DNA of 64,000 bases from AP-15 sp963796155 (GTDB lineage: Bacteria > Pseudomonadota > Alphaproteobacteria > ATCC43930 > CGMCC-115725). A program made the position numbers and the translations under genes. This document shows, in pieces, positions 48,200-56,492 of this stretch. The notes under the pieces were generated by a model, which worked only from the letters and a program-made list of their open reading frames with translations, did no database searches and was not told the origin of the DNA. Position 1 is the first letter of the stretch, and each line of letters begins with the position of its first letter. The DNA lies in the NCBI GenBank assembly GCA_963796155.1, contig CAWCKT010000006.1:186001-250000 (forward strand). The letters run 5' to 3'.

Positions 48200-49279
48200 G
48201 TGAGCGGCCCGGCTCGGATCGCATTGGTGCTCATCGCCTTGCTGCTGGTGGTCGGCTGCGCGCCGACGACCGAGGAGGATGTCCGGCTCGCCGGGATCGG
48301 CACGGCGCGCGCGGCACCTGAGCCGAAGCCGGTGCCGCGCTTTACCGAGACGAGCTTCATCGCCGCCGACGGCCAAACCCTGCCATTGCGCAAATGGCTG
48401 CCGCAAGGCGATGCCGAGCGCGGGGTGAAGGCGGTGATCCTCGCTCTGCACGGGTTCAACGACTACGCCAACGCCTTCGACGGACCTGGTGAGATCTGGG
48501 CCAAGGACGGGATCGCCACCTTTGCCTACGACCAGCGCGGCTTTGGCGGGGCGCCCGGCCGAGGGTTCTGGCCAGGACGCGCCGCACTGGCGGCCGATGC
48601 CGCGAGCGCGGCCCAAATATTGCGCCGGCTCTACCCGGGGGTGCCGCTCTATCTCCTCGGCGAGAGCATGGGAGGGGCGGTGGCGGTGGTCGCGATGACC
48701 GGCGAGAGCGGCACACCAGTCCCCGATGTCGACGGGGTCATCTTGACCGCCCCGGCGGTCTGGGGGCGTCCGACGATGGATCTCCTGCCGCGGCTGGCGT
48801 TGTGGGCCGGGGTCCGCCTGATGCCGGGGCTGACCCTGACGGGCCGCGGGCTCGAGATCACGCCGTCCGATAACATCGCGATGCTGCGGGCCCTGTCGCG
48901 CGACCCGCTGGTGATCCACGCGACCCGAATCGACACGATCTACGGCCTTGTCGATTTGATGGATGCGGCACTCGCCTCCGCCCCGCTCCTCGAGGCGCCG
49001 CTCTTCGTGATGTATGGCGCGAAGGACGAGATCATACCGAAACCGCCGATCCAGCGCTTTGTCGGCAGCCTCCCGGCCGAGCTCCACCGCCGGCGCAGGC
49101 TCGCCTGGTACGAGGATGGCTACCACATGCTGCTGCGCGATCTCGAAGGCCCGATCGTGATCGCGGATGTCGCGAGTTGGGTGCTGGCGCCCGCGGCACC
49201 GCTGCCCTCCGGCGCCGACCGGGCTGCGGGCGAAGCTTTTTTGCGCGCCGGCAGTCAAGTGTCGCTCCGCACCCGCTGA
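48200..49279 (+). CDS. Lipoprotein alpha/beta hydrolase (lysophospholipase/monoacylglycerol lipase-like)
   Basis: A 359-residue hydrolase with a lipoprotein signal (ALLLVVGC, lipobox Cys20), so it is probably anchored in an envelope membrane. It has ALHGFNDYANAF, YDQRGFGGAPGRG, nucleophile elbow GESMGGA, the acid in YGAKDEIIP and the His in EDGYHMLLRD. The serine aminopeptidase S33 / PldB type usually removes fatty acids from monoacylglycerol or lysophospholipid. A membrane CDP-archaeol-synthase-like gene starts 4 bases after its stop, so a role in lipid turnover is likely. Confidence 0.9.
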   Translation: MSGPARIALVLIALLLVVGCAPTTEEDVRLAGIGTARAAPEPKPVPRFTETSFIAADGQTLPLRKWLPQGDAERGVKAVILALHGFNDYANAFDGPGEIWAKDGIATFAYDQRGFGGAPGRGFWPGRAALAADAASAAQILRRLYPGVPLYLLGESMGGAVAVVAMTGESGTPVPDVDGVILTAPAVWGRPTMDLLPRLALWAGVRLMPGLTLTGRGLEITPSDNIAMLRALSRDPLVIHATRIDTIYGLVDLMDAALASAPLLEAPLFVMYGAKDEIIPKPPIQRFVGSLPAELHRRRRLAWYEDGYHMLLRDLEGPIVIADVASWVLAPAAPLPSGADRAAGEAFLRAGSQVSLRTR

Positions 49280-49283
49280 GCCC

Positions 49284-49773
49284 ATGCATCCCTGGCAGAT
49301 CCTGCAGCTGCTGATCCTGTTGATGCTGGCCAACGGCACGCCGGTCGCGGCGAAGAAGATCCTCGGCGAGCGCTTTTCCTATCCGCTCGACGGCGGCGTC
49401 GGATTTGTCGACGGCCGGCCGCTCTTCGGTCGCTCGAAGACGATCCGTGGGGTCGTGCTCGCAATAGCTGGTGACGGCGGCGGGCGCTCCCTTGATCGGC
49501 CTCACATGGGAAATTGGGGTTCTGGTTGGCAGCCTCGCCATGGCGGGCGACCTCCTCTCCAGCTTTCTGAAGCGGCGCCTGGATTTGCCGCCGAGCAGCC
49601 GGGCGAGCGGCCTCGATCAGGTCCCCGAGGCGCTCTTTCCGCTGCTTGCCTGCCGCAATCTGCTGTTGCTGTCGTTAGCCGACATCGTCGTGGCGGTGGC
49701 GCTCTTTTTTATCGGTGAGGTAGTGCTGTCCCGCGTGCTCTACGCGTTTCGCCTGCGCGATCGGCCATACTAG
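49284..49773 (+). CDS. CDP-archaeol synthase family (CarS/DUF46) membrane protein, apparent frameshift
   Basis: About 160 residues across two frames. First part: MHPWQILQLLILLMLANGT, PVAAKKIL, PLDGGVGFVDGRPLFGRSKTIRGV, the conserved DUF46 segment. After a one-base shift near 49462-49471 it continues GAPLIGLTWEIGVLVGSLAM, AGDLLSSFLKRRLDLPPSSRASGLDQVPEALFP and two further helices. GDLxxSFxKRR with xxGLDQVPE is the hallmark of CarS/CDP-alcohol phosphatidyltransferase-like enzymes. Bacterial members exist, but their substrate is unclear. Its 3' end overlaps the convergent metallophosphoesterase by 65 bases. Confidence 0.82.
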
Positions 49774-50716
49774 CGACGTCGCAGCGCAGGTGATGCAGGA
49801 CAATTTCGGGAAGGCAATTGAGCCTTACGGGGAGGACGGAGGACCCGACCCCAACCGAGGTGTAACCGACCATGTCGTGGTATTTCCACAACCCCGAGCC
49901 CATCCGGCGCGGCAGCACCGAATCGAGAGTGATTGGGATCGCACCTGGCAGGCAGATCTGCCCGCCATGCGTGTGCCCGCTCAGCAGCAGATCGAAATCG
50001 GCATGCGCCGCCTGGCGATAGATCTCGGGCGTATGCGACAGCAGGATCGAAAATTCGTCACCGGGGAGTTGCGACACGGCCTTTTCGATATTGTCGACCC
50101 GGTAGTAGTGCGCGTCATCGATACCGGCCAGATGGATGCGTTGATCACCGCGCTCGAGCGTTTCGGCTTCGTTGAGCAGCATCCGGACGCCCATCTCCTC
50201 CAACTCGGGGACCATGCGGATCGAATCATGATTGCCCAACACCCCGTAGATTGGGGCGACGATATGCGCGCACACCCGCGCCATGCCCGCGATCGTTGCA
50301 CCGAATGGCCCGTAGGTTCTCCCACGATAATCGCCGGTCAATGCGCAAAGGTCGTACGCCAGGCCAGGGAGCAGCTCGATCAGCCGCTGCATCGCCCCGT
50401 CGTTCATGTCGACGTGCAAATCGCTGATGTGAAGCAGCGTGAAGCCGTCGAACAAGGCTGGTAGGCCCGGCAATCGGATGTCATGGTGCCGGATTTGAAT
50501 GCGTTCGGCGTTCTTTCGTGCACGCCGATACAAGCCGGTCAGCTTCAGCGCACTGCGAATAATCGTCGGACTGCGGCGCCATTTCCGGGGATGAAAAAAG
50601 TTCGAGCCTCGGCCGAGCATCCGGGCCTCGTGGTCGTCCTCGATCCCAATGCGTTGCTTCGCGTGCAACCGCCCGAGGCGCGGCTCCAATTTTTCGATAA
50701 TGGCATCGTCCGTCAC
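49709..50716 (-). CDS. Metallophosphoesterase (YkuE-like)
   Basis: About 335 residues of the calcineurin-like family: LLHISDLHVDMNDGAM (D-x-H), LTGDYRG, GVLGNHDSIRM (GNHD), LLSHTPEI and SGHTHGGQICLPG, the full set of metal ligands. The GTG at 50716 gives MTDDAIIEKLEPRLGRLHAKQRIGIEDDHEAR, which matches the usual start of this alphaproteobacterial family; the frame is open for 79 codons more but that part has no family character and would overlap the tRNA-Arg promoter region. Confidence 0.88.
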   Translation of the reverse strand: MTDDAIIEKLEPRLGRLHAKQRIGIEDDHEARMLGRGSNFFHPRKWRRSPTIIRSALKLTGLYRRARKNAERIQIRHHDIRLPGLPALFDGFTLLHISDLHVDMNDGAMQRLIELLPGLAYDLCALTGDYRGRTYGPFGATIAGMARVCAHIVAPIYGVLGNHDSIRMVPELEEMGVRMLLNEAETLERGDQRIHLAGIDDAHYYRVDNIEKAVSQLPGDEFSILLSHTPEIYRQAAHADFDLLLSGHTHGGQICLPGAIPITLDSVLPRRMGSGLWKYHDMVGYTSVGVGSSVLPVRLNCLPEIVLHHLRCDVASMADRAGETRRARGTALPHR

Positions 50717-50978
50717 GACTGACGCGAGACCGGCCCGGCGGATCGGGTCATGATCGGGGTATCCCGCGGCCTCGCAGGCCAATTTCTCCGCAGGCTGAAG
50801 ATCCATCTCCCCCTCTGGCGCATCGGCGCTTACGAGGCTGCGGGATAATCCTCGATCGCGGAGGCCCCGCCAAGCCCTGTTGGCAAACCCGGCCCGCCCG
50901 CGGTCCAGGTCATCCTCCTTGCGCACCCGGCCGTCAGGTTGTATCCAAGGCATCGCCGGTCCTTCAGATCGCGCGCGG

Positions 50979-51055
<77 letters not shown>

Positions 51056-51106
51056 GTTTTTTTAGTGTCTCGAGACAAGTAAAGACGGTGGTCCGACAAG
51101 CTGGGA

Positions 51107-51526
51107 TCAGACCAACCCCATGGCGCTCGGCTTGCCGGCCTCGTTAATGTTGAACGCCGCTTCCCACACGGCGATCTTGCCGCCGCGCATGACCCAAATC
51201 TCGACCCCGCGTCCGGTCATGCGGCCGCCGCTCACGCGATCCTGCCACTCGCCTTCCCAATAATTGGCGATCGTATCGCCCATCAGCGCGCGCAACTCCT
51301 TGCGCAGCCGATAGTCCTTCTGTCGCTCGCTGCGCGCCCGGAACAGGTCTTCGAGCGCCGCTCGGCCGCGAAACTCCGGCATATCTCCGAAGCGGACGAT
51401 GCAGTCTTCGGTGAAGCCGGCGAGCAGGGCCGGTATGTTCCACGGCATGAACAGCGCCTCGACGCGGGCAACCAAGGCCCGCGCCTCTTCGACGGTGCGC
51501 GGATTGCAGGCCGGAGTGGTGCTCAT
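51107..51526 (-). CDS. SnoaL/NTF2-like protein
   Basis: A 139-residue cone-shaped NTF2-fold protein (TVEEARALVARVEALFMPWNIPALLAGFTEDCIVRFGDMPEFRGRAALEDLFRARSE, then NYWEGEWQD and a C-terminal beta-sheet). Such proteins are isomerases, dehydratases or ligand carriers; no catalytic residues identify which. It stands alone and is divergent from the depolymerase gene. Confidence 0.85.
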   Translation of the reverse strand: MSTTPACNPRTVEEARALVARVEALFMPWNIPALLAGFTEDCIVRFGDMPEFRGRAALEDLFRARSERQKDYRLRKELRALMGDTIANYWEGEWQDRVSGGRMTGRGVEIWVMRGGKIAVWEAAFNINEAGKPSAMGLV

Positions 51527-51701
51527 CGCACGGGTACCCCGTCACGAAGGTCGCTCGTAGCGCTCTGACGATATCACCCTTTGCCGGCCGCCCGGAACTC
51601 CGGCACGATCGGGCTCGCGCGAGCCCCGACGGGAGTGGTTGTTGGCGCGCCGCTTGCGGCCGACCGGAGCTCGACACCCGATAAAGACGGAGATCCCGCT
51701 T

Positions 51702-53126
51702 TTGGCGCCAGGCAAATATCTTCTGTGGTTCACCGTGGTCCTGGCCGCTCTCGGCTGCGCGCCGGCGAGGGCGCAGGGCGATGAACCGCCACTCAGGGCT
51801 TACAATATCGACATCAGCGAGAGCTCGATCTCCGGCATCTCATCCGGCGCCTTCATGGCGATCCAGTTCGCAACCGCCTGGTCGGGGATCATCAAAGGCG
51901 TCGGGGTCATCGCAGGCGGCCCATATTACTGCGCTCAGGGGACGGCGATCGACGGGCTCACCGGCAATGTCGGGGCCATCCTGACAGCGACCGGGCCCTG
52001 CATGGTCGGGCCGCCTCCCGCCCTCGAACCGCTCATCAAGCAGACCGACGACTGGGCTCGCAGCGGCGACATCGACGACCCGCGCAGCATCGCCCGTCAA
52101 AGGATCTATGTCTTCGACGGCTATAACGATGCGGTGGTGAACCGTGCGGTCACCGATGCCACCGACCGCTTCTACCGGCATTACCTGTCAGACCGGAACA
52201 AGGGCAACATTTTCTACCAAACCGCGATCGGGGCCGGCCACTCCCAGGTGACCTTGGCTTACGGCCTCAAGTGTTCGGAGAACGAAGATTACTTCATCGA
52301 CCGCTGCAACTACGATCAGGCCGGCATCATCCTCCAGCACATCTATGGGGCGCTGCAGCCGAGGAACGATGGCGACCCGTCGGGTGAGCTACTGGCTTTC
52401 GATCAGCGCGAGTTGACCTCCCCTGCCTCACCCGCTTCCTACAGCCTGGCCGAGACCGGCTACGTCTATGTGCCGGCGTCCTGCGCAGCCCTGGAGCCCT
52501 GCCGCGTGCACATTGCGCTGCACGGCTGCAAGCAGAATTACGACGCGATCGGCGACCGTTACATCCGGCATGCGGGGTATAACGAATGGGCCGACACCAA
52601 CCATCTGATCATCCTTTATCCGCAAACCATCGCAGGTGATCCGGCAACCAATTTCGGCACGCCGCTCAACCCTTACGGGTGCTGGGACTGGTGGGGCTAC
52701 ACCGACTTCAACTATGCGGTGAAGGCCGGACGGCAGATCGCTACCATCAAAGCCATGCTCGACCGTCTGACGAGCGCCCGGGTCTCGACTGGGGCAGCAT
52801 TAGCCGCCGCTGGCGCCGCTCCCGAAGGGCTCAAGGTCAACGACGTTTCCGACAGTGGAATGGCGCTCGCCTGGATTCCGGTGGCGCACGCGCAGACCTA
52901 CACTGCTTACCGCAGGAGCGGTGCCGAGCAAAACTTCACCGCAATCGGCACGGTTTCGGGACCGAGCTTCGGTGACGTGGGATTAAGCCCGGCGACAACC
53001 TATGCGTACAAGGTGACTGCCAGCAGCGGCGGCAGCGAGGGACCTGCCTCGCCGGTCGTCACCGCCGCGACGCTGTCCGTGCCGCCGCGTTGCCCGACGC
53101 CGGGCCGCTGTCCCGTCGCTCGCTGA
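51702..53126 (+). CDS. Secreted PHB depolymerase-like esterase with fibronectin III domain
   Basis: About 474 residues: signal peptide ending APARAQ, then the short-chain PHA depolymerase fold (ISSGAFMAIQFATAWS near the start, with the catalytic Ser; IYVFDGYNDAVV; IGAGHSQVTLAYGLKCSENEDYFIDRCNYDQAG; VHIALHGCKQNYDAIGDRY; CWDWWGYTDFNYAVKAG) and a C-terminal fibronectin type III domain (GLKVNDVSDSGMALAWIP, TYAYKVTASSGGSEGPAS). TTG 51702 has GACGGAG nine bases before it; no ATG precedes the signal peptide. It likely degrades extracellular polyhydroxybutyrate. Type II secretion genes lie 6 kb away. Confidence 0.88.
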   Translation: MAPGKYLLWFTVVLAALGCAPARAQGDEPPLRAYNIDISESSISGISSGAFMAIQFATAWSGIIKGVGVIAGGPYYCAQGTAIDGLTGNVGAILTATGPCMVGPPPALEPLIKQTDDWARSGDIDDPRSIARQRIYVFDGYNDAVVNRAVTDATDRFYRHYLSDRNKGNIFYQTAIGAGHSQVTLAYGLKCSENEDYFIDRCNYDQAGIILQHIYGALQPRNDGDPSGELLAFDQRELTSPASPASYSLAETGYVYVPASCAALEPCRVHIALHGCKQNYDAIGDRYIRHAGYNEWADTNHLIILYPQTIAGDPATNFGTPLNPYGCWDWWGYTDFNYAVKAGRQIATIKAMLDRLTSARVSTGAALAAAGAAPEGLKVNDVSDSGMALAWIPVAHAQTYTAYRRSGAEQNFTAIGTVSGPSFGDVGLSPATTYAYKVTASSGGSEGPASPVVTAATLSVPPRCPTPGRCPVAR

Positions 53127-53165
53127 TCGCGAAGGACGAGATGGGGGCGCTCCGCCGGTCGCGTG

Positions 53166-54335
53166 CTAACCCTCCAGCGCGCGGGCCATTGCGACGAGGG
53201 TTGCATCGCTGCCGGGACTTCCGACGATCGACAGGCCCACCGGTAAACCGTTGACGGTGGCGCCCGGGATGCTGATTTGCGGCACCCCGGTCAACCCGCC
53301 GTGGCAGCACAGGCATAGCAAGCGGTCGCGTTGCGGGCCCGCCACCGAGAGCGGCTCGCCCCGCTTGGGAGCGGGGAACGGCGTTGTCGGCAGGCAGAGG
53401 ATCGTCCCCTGCGGCAACAGATGGCGCATGCGGCCGCGCGCCTCCTGCCGCACCAGCTGCGCCCAGCCGCGCTCGCTCTCTGGGATCATCGATCCAAGGA
53501 TGATGTTCCGCGCGACGCTGAACGCGAAGCGCGGGTTGTCACGCTCGATCCAATCCCTGAAGGTGAGCCACGCCTCGGAGGGCTGCAAGGTGCGCTGCGC
53601 TCTCGCCCACTGGGTGATCCCTGCCGGCGCCATCACCTCCTCTCGCGCGTCGCTGATCAGCGCACGCAGCCGGTCGACCATCGGCTGCAGCGCGTCGCCA
53701 ACCTCGCGATCGGCGAAGCCGAAGGCGTCGACCGCGATGATGAGCCGCTGCGGTAGCGCCGTCGGGATTGCCTCGTCGAGCATCACGCTCGACACCCGTG
53801 CGAAGGTGTCGATGTCGCGGGCGAGCCAGCCGGTCGTGTCGGAGCTTGGTGCCTGCGGCATCATGCCCGAGACATTGAGACGGCCATGGGTCGGCCGTAT
53901 GCCGTAAAGCCCGCAGAAGCTCGCCGGCACCCGCACCGAGCCGCCGGTGTCGGTGCCGAGCGCGGTGTCGCAGAGCCCGGCGGCGACAGCGGCGGCCGAG
54001 CCCGAGGAGGAGCCGCCAGGCACCCGGCCCGGCGCCCGGCTGTTGATCGGCGTGCCGTAGAACGCGTTTTCCCCGACAATCCCGAGCGACACCTCATCGG
54101 TGATCGTCTTGCCGATCAGTGTCGCACCGGCGTCGAGCAAACGCTGCACCGCCCAGGCATGGCGCGTCGGGACCGGGTTCGCCCGCGCCCAATCGGGATT
54201 GCCGCCCCCTGTCGGGTGCCCCGCGACATCGAACAGATCCTTGGCAGCAAAGGTCAACCCGGAAAGGGGTCCGCCCGGCCGTCCTTCGATATGCACGCGC
54301 TGACCCGGAACAAAGGCGTTGATGTCGGCTGCCAT
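53166..54335 (-). CDS. Amidase signature family protein
   Basis: A 389-residue amidase (AS family). The catalytic Lys is in FAAKDLFD, and the two Ser are in PGGSSSGSAAAVAAG and DTGGSVRVPASFCGLYGIRPTHG. At the C-terminus GLPVGLSIVGSPGSDATLVAMARALE is intact. It is shorter than GatA and has no gatB/C neighbour, so it is a small-molecule amidase, similar to AtzF-like or indoleacetamide hydrolase types. Substrate unknown. Confidence 0.92.
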   Translation of the reverse strand: MAADINAFVPGQRVHIEGRPGGPLSGLTFAAKDLFDVAGHPTGGGNPDWARANPVPTRHAWAVQRLLDAGATLIGKTITDEVSLGIVGENAFYGTPINSRAPGRVPGGSSSGSAAAVAAGLCDTALGTDTGGSVRVPASFCGLYGIRPTHGRLNVSGMMPQAPSSDTTGWLARDIDTFARVSSVMLDEAIPTALPQRLIIAVDAFGFADREVGDALQPMVDRLRALISDAREEVMAPAGITQWARAQRTLQPSEAWLTFRDWIERDNPRFAFSVARNIILGSMIPESERGWAQLVRQEARGRMRHLLPQGTILCLPTTPFPAPKRGEPLSVAGPQRDRLLCLCCHGGLTGVPQISIPGATVNGLPVGLSIVGSPGSDATLVAMARALEG

Positions 54336-54413
54336 GAGGACCTCGCGATCGGCATTGTGGAACCGGCGGCGGACAGCTCCGGTTTAGGCTACATAAAGCA
54401 ATGGAGGGTGGTC

Positions 54414-54734
54414 ATGCCACGTGGTGATAAATCCAAATACACCGACAAACAGGAGCGCAAGGCGGATCACATCGCCGAGGGCTACGAGTTGCGCGGTGTT
54501 CCGGAGAACGAAGCAGAAAGGCGCGCTTGGGCGACCGTCAACAAGGAGAGCGGCGGCGGCAAGAAGAGCGGATCCGGGCGGGGCAAGCCCGAAAGCCATG
54601 CCGCGTCGCGCAAGGGCGGAAAGCTCGGCGGCAGGGCATCGGCTTCGCGTTCCGCCGCGGCGCGTTCGGCCTCGGCAAGGAAAGCAGCCGCGACGCGCAA
54701 ACGCAACGCCGAGCAGCGCAGCGCGGCGACATGA
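54414..54734 (+). CDS. Small basic protein, plasmid-stabilisation-like
   Basis: A 106-residue basic protein beginning MPRGDKSKYTDKQERKADHI, then GVPENEAERRAWATVNKESGGGKKSGSG and a repetitive Ala/Ser/Arg/Lys tail. Genes of this type are labelled plasmid stabilisation or ChaB-like in alphaproteobacteria, though this one is chromosomal in context. GGAGGG precedes the ATG. It overlaps the DUF3175 gene by 4 bases, so the two are made together. Confidence 0.82.
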   Translation: MPRGDKSKYTDKQERKADHIAEGYELRGVPENEAERRAWATVNKESGGGKKSGSGRGKPESHAASRKGGKLGGRASASRSAAARSASARKAAATRKRNAEQRSAAT

Positions 54735-55033
54735 GACGCAGCACAAGTAAAGGTGCGCCGGAAAAGAAGTACTGGTCCGCCGAGGTTACGCAAAAGAGCG
54801 ACGCCCTCGATCTCGAACCGGGCATCTTTTCCGCGCATGATCCCAAGCGCATTGCCCGCTCGCTCAAGGCGTCCGCAGAACACAGCAAGCGGCGCAAAGC
54901 TGGGACCTACCAATCGGCAATGTCGATGCTCAACTTCTTTGTCAATCGCGCCGGCCGCAATCTGCCTGCCGAGCGCAAGCGGATTTTGGAACGGGCCAAG
55001 GTCGAGTTGCGACGCGTTTTCGGCAGGGAATGA
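54731..55033 (+). CDS. DUF3175 domain protein
   Basis: A 100-residue basic protein (KKYWSAEVTQKSDALDLEPGIFSAHDPKRIARSLKASAEHSKRRKAGTYQSAMSMLNFFVNRAGRNLP), which matches DUF3175. Function is unknown; the Lys/Arg-rich character suggests nucleic acid binding. Its ATG overlaps the stop of the preceding basic protein gene. Confidence 0.88.
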   Translation: MRRSTSKGAPEKKYWSAEVTQKSDALDLEPGIFSAHDPKRIARSLKASAEHSKRRKAGTYQSAMSMLNFFVNRAGRNLPAERKRILERAKVELRRVFGRE

Positions 55034-55060
55034 GCCTCTTCGTTTGCTTGGTTGCGGGAC

Positions 55061-55720
55061 ATGCTGGTGCAAATCTACGAAGTGCAGACCCCCGAGGAGG
55101 CTGTCGCGCTGGCCCGGCTCGGGGTCGACCATATAGGTGTTCTGGTTGGCGCCGGCTTGTTCCCGCGCGAGTTGCCGGCGGCTCGGGCGACAGCGATTTT
55201 CGCAGCCACACCTTCCGGATCAAAGCGCGTCGCGTTGTCACTCTCCGCCGACCCCGAGGAGGTGGCTCGGGTGGTCAGCGAAACGCGGCCCGACATAATC
55301 CAAGTCCAGGCGGCAATCGACGACTTCTCGGTCGCCATGACGCGGTCGCTCAAGAGCAGCTTTCCCGAGATCCTGATCATGCGGGCGATCCCGGTTATCG
55401 ACGAGACGAGCATCGCGATCGCCAGGTTGTACGAGGGGGTGGCCGACCTTTTGCTGCTCGACACCTGGGACGCCGCCACCCGACAGTTCGGGGCGCTCGG
55501 CCGCACCCACGACTGGAGCCTCAGCCGCCGCATCGTCGACGAGGTCGGCGTGCCGGTCATTCTCGCCGGCGGGCTCGGCCCTGAGAATGTGGCGGAGGCG
55601 ATCGCGACCGTCCGCCCGGCCGGCGTGGATTCGAAGACCAGCACCGATCGGGGGGACGGGATGGGCAAGGACCTCGAAAAAGTGCGGGACTTCGTTGCCG
55701 CGGCGAGGCTCACCAGGTAA
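55061..55720 (+). CDS. Phosphoribosylanthranilate isomerase-like protein (TrpF paralogue)
   Basis: A 219-residue TIM barrel of the TrpF family (TPEEAVALARLGVDHIGVLVG, DIIQVQA, ADLLLLDTWDAATRQFGALGRTHDWSLSRRIV, VPVILAGGLGPENVAEAIATVRPAGVDSKTSTD). The N-terminal motif that in TrpF reads KICG, with the catalytic cysteine, is VQIYEV here, so the general base is absent; the Asp of LLLDT is present. No trp genes are nearby. It is probably not a working TrpF but a relative with another substrate. Confidence 0.8.
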   Translation: MLVQIYEVQTPEEAVALARLGVDHIGVLVGAGLFPRELPAARATAIFAATPSGSKRVALSLSADPEEVARVVSETRPDIIQVQAAIDDFSVAMTRSLKSSFPEILIMRAIPVIDETSIAIARLYEGVADLLLLDTWDAATRQFGALGRTHDWSLSRRIVDEVGVPVILAGGLGPENVAEAIATVRPAGVDSKTSTDRGDGMGKDLEKVRDFVAAARLTR

Positions 55721-55985
55721 AGGCGGTGGCCCTCAGCTCGACGGCGCCGTTATTCTGGATGACGCCGAACAACCGCAGCCGGCAGGAGAAGCCGGGCGCG
55801 CAGTCCTTTTGATTATCCGATTTTGCGACGAATTGCGGATCGTAGATAACGGGCTTGCCGGTGTCTGTCGGATGCGGTGGAAGGGCGAGCGGCGCAGGTC
55901 CTCCGCCAAGCGTCTGCTGCGCGACTGCCGGCAGCGTGCAGGCGGCCGCTACGAGGAGCGCGGCGGCCAAAGCCCAGTGCCGCAT
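55710..55985 (-). CDS. Small secreted protein of unknown function
   Basis: A 91-residue exported protein: signal peptide with ALAAALLVAAACTLPAVAQ, then a Pro-rich stretch and KDCAPGFSCRLRLFGVIQNNG. The two cysteines near the end may pair. I do not recognise a family. Its stop overlaps the end of the convergent TrpF-like gene by 11 bases. The next gene upstream is a peroxiredoxin 11 bases away on the same strand. Confidence 0.65.
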   Translation of the reverse strand: MRHWALAAALLVAAACTLPAVAQQTLGGGPAPLALPPHPTDTGKPVIYDPQFVAKSDNQKDCAPGFSCRLRLFGVIQNNGAVELRATAFTW

Positions 55986-55996
55986 CACGGGCAGGC

Positions 55997-56479
55997 TCAG
56001 AGCGCCTTCAGCATCGCCTCGGCGCTGGAGACGTCGAACTGACCCGGCTGCTCGACGTTCAGCGCCTTGACGACGCCGTTCTCGACCAGCATCGAATAAC
56101 GCTGCGAGCGCATGCCCATGCCTTCCTTGGTGCGGTCGAGCTCGAGCCCGATCGCTCGGGTGAAATCGCCGCTGCCATCGCCCAGCATGACGACCTTGTC
56201 ATCGGCACCGCGCTCCTTGCCCCAGGCGCTCATCACAAAGTGGTCGTTGGCCGCCAGGCAGGCGATCGTGTCGACCCCCTTGGCCTTGAGCTCGGCGGCG
56301 TGCGTGACATAGCTCGGCAGATGGCGCTCCGAGCATGTCCGCGTATAGGCGCCCGGAAGACCGAACAGCACGACCTTCTTGCCGCCGAAGAACTCCTCGG
56401 TCGTCACGGCCTTGACCCCATCCAGGGTCACATAGCGCAGGGTCACGGAGGGTACTTTGTCACCTACCTTGATCGTCAT
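55997..56479 (-). CDS. Peroxiredoxin (Prx5/hybrid Prx type)
   Basis: A 160-residue thiol peroxidase of the Prx5 group. The P-x3-T-x2-C motif is present as PGAYTRTC with peroxidatic Cys49; the third position is Arg where Pro is usual (TPTC). The later Arg in GMGMRSQRYSMLVENG is conserved. No glutaredoxin domain is fused, so it depends on a separate reductant. It shares a strand with a quinone-oxidoreductase-like gene 13 bases upstream. Confidence 0.92.
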   Translation of the reverse strand: MTIKVGDKVPSVTLRYVTLDGVKAVTTEEFFGGKKVVLFGLPGAYTRTCSERHLPSYVTHAAELKAKGVDTIACLAANDHFVMSAWGKERGADDKVVMLGDGSGDFTRAIGLELDRTKEGMGMRSQRYSMLVENGVVKALNVEQPGQFDVSSAEAMLKAL

Positions 56480-56492
56480 CTGTTGTGTCCTT

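Noticed and set aside
49709..50953. Longer metallophosphoesterase start at 50953
   Set aside because: The first 79 residues lack family character and reach to within 30 bases of the tRNA-Arg; the GTG at 50716 matches the normal N-terminus.
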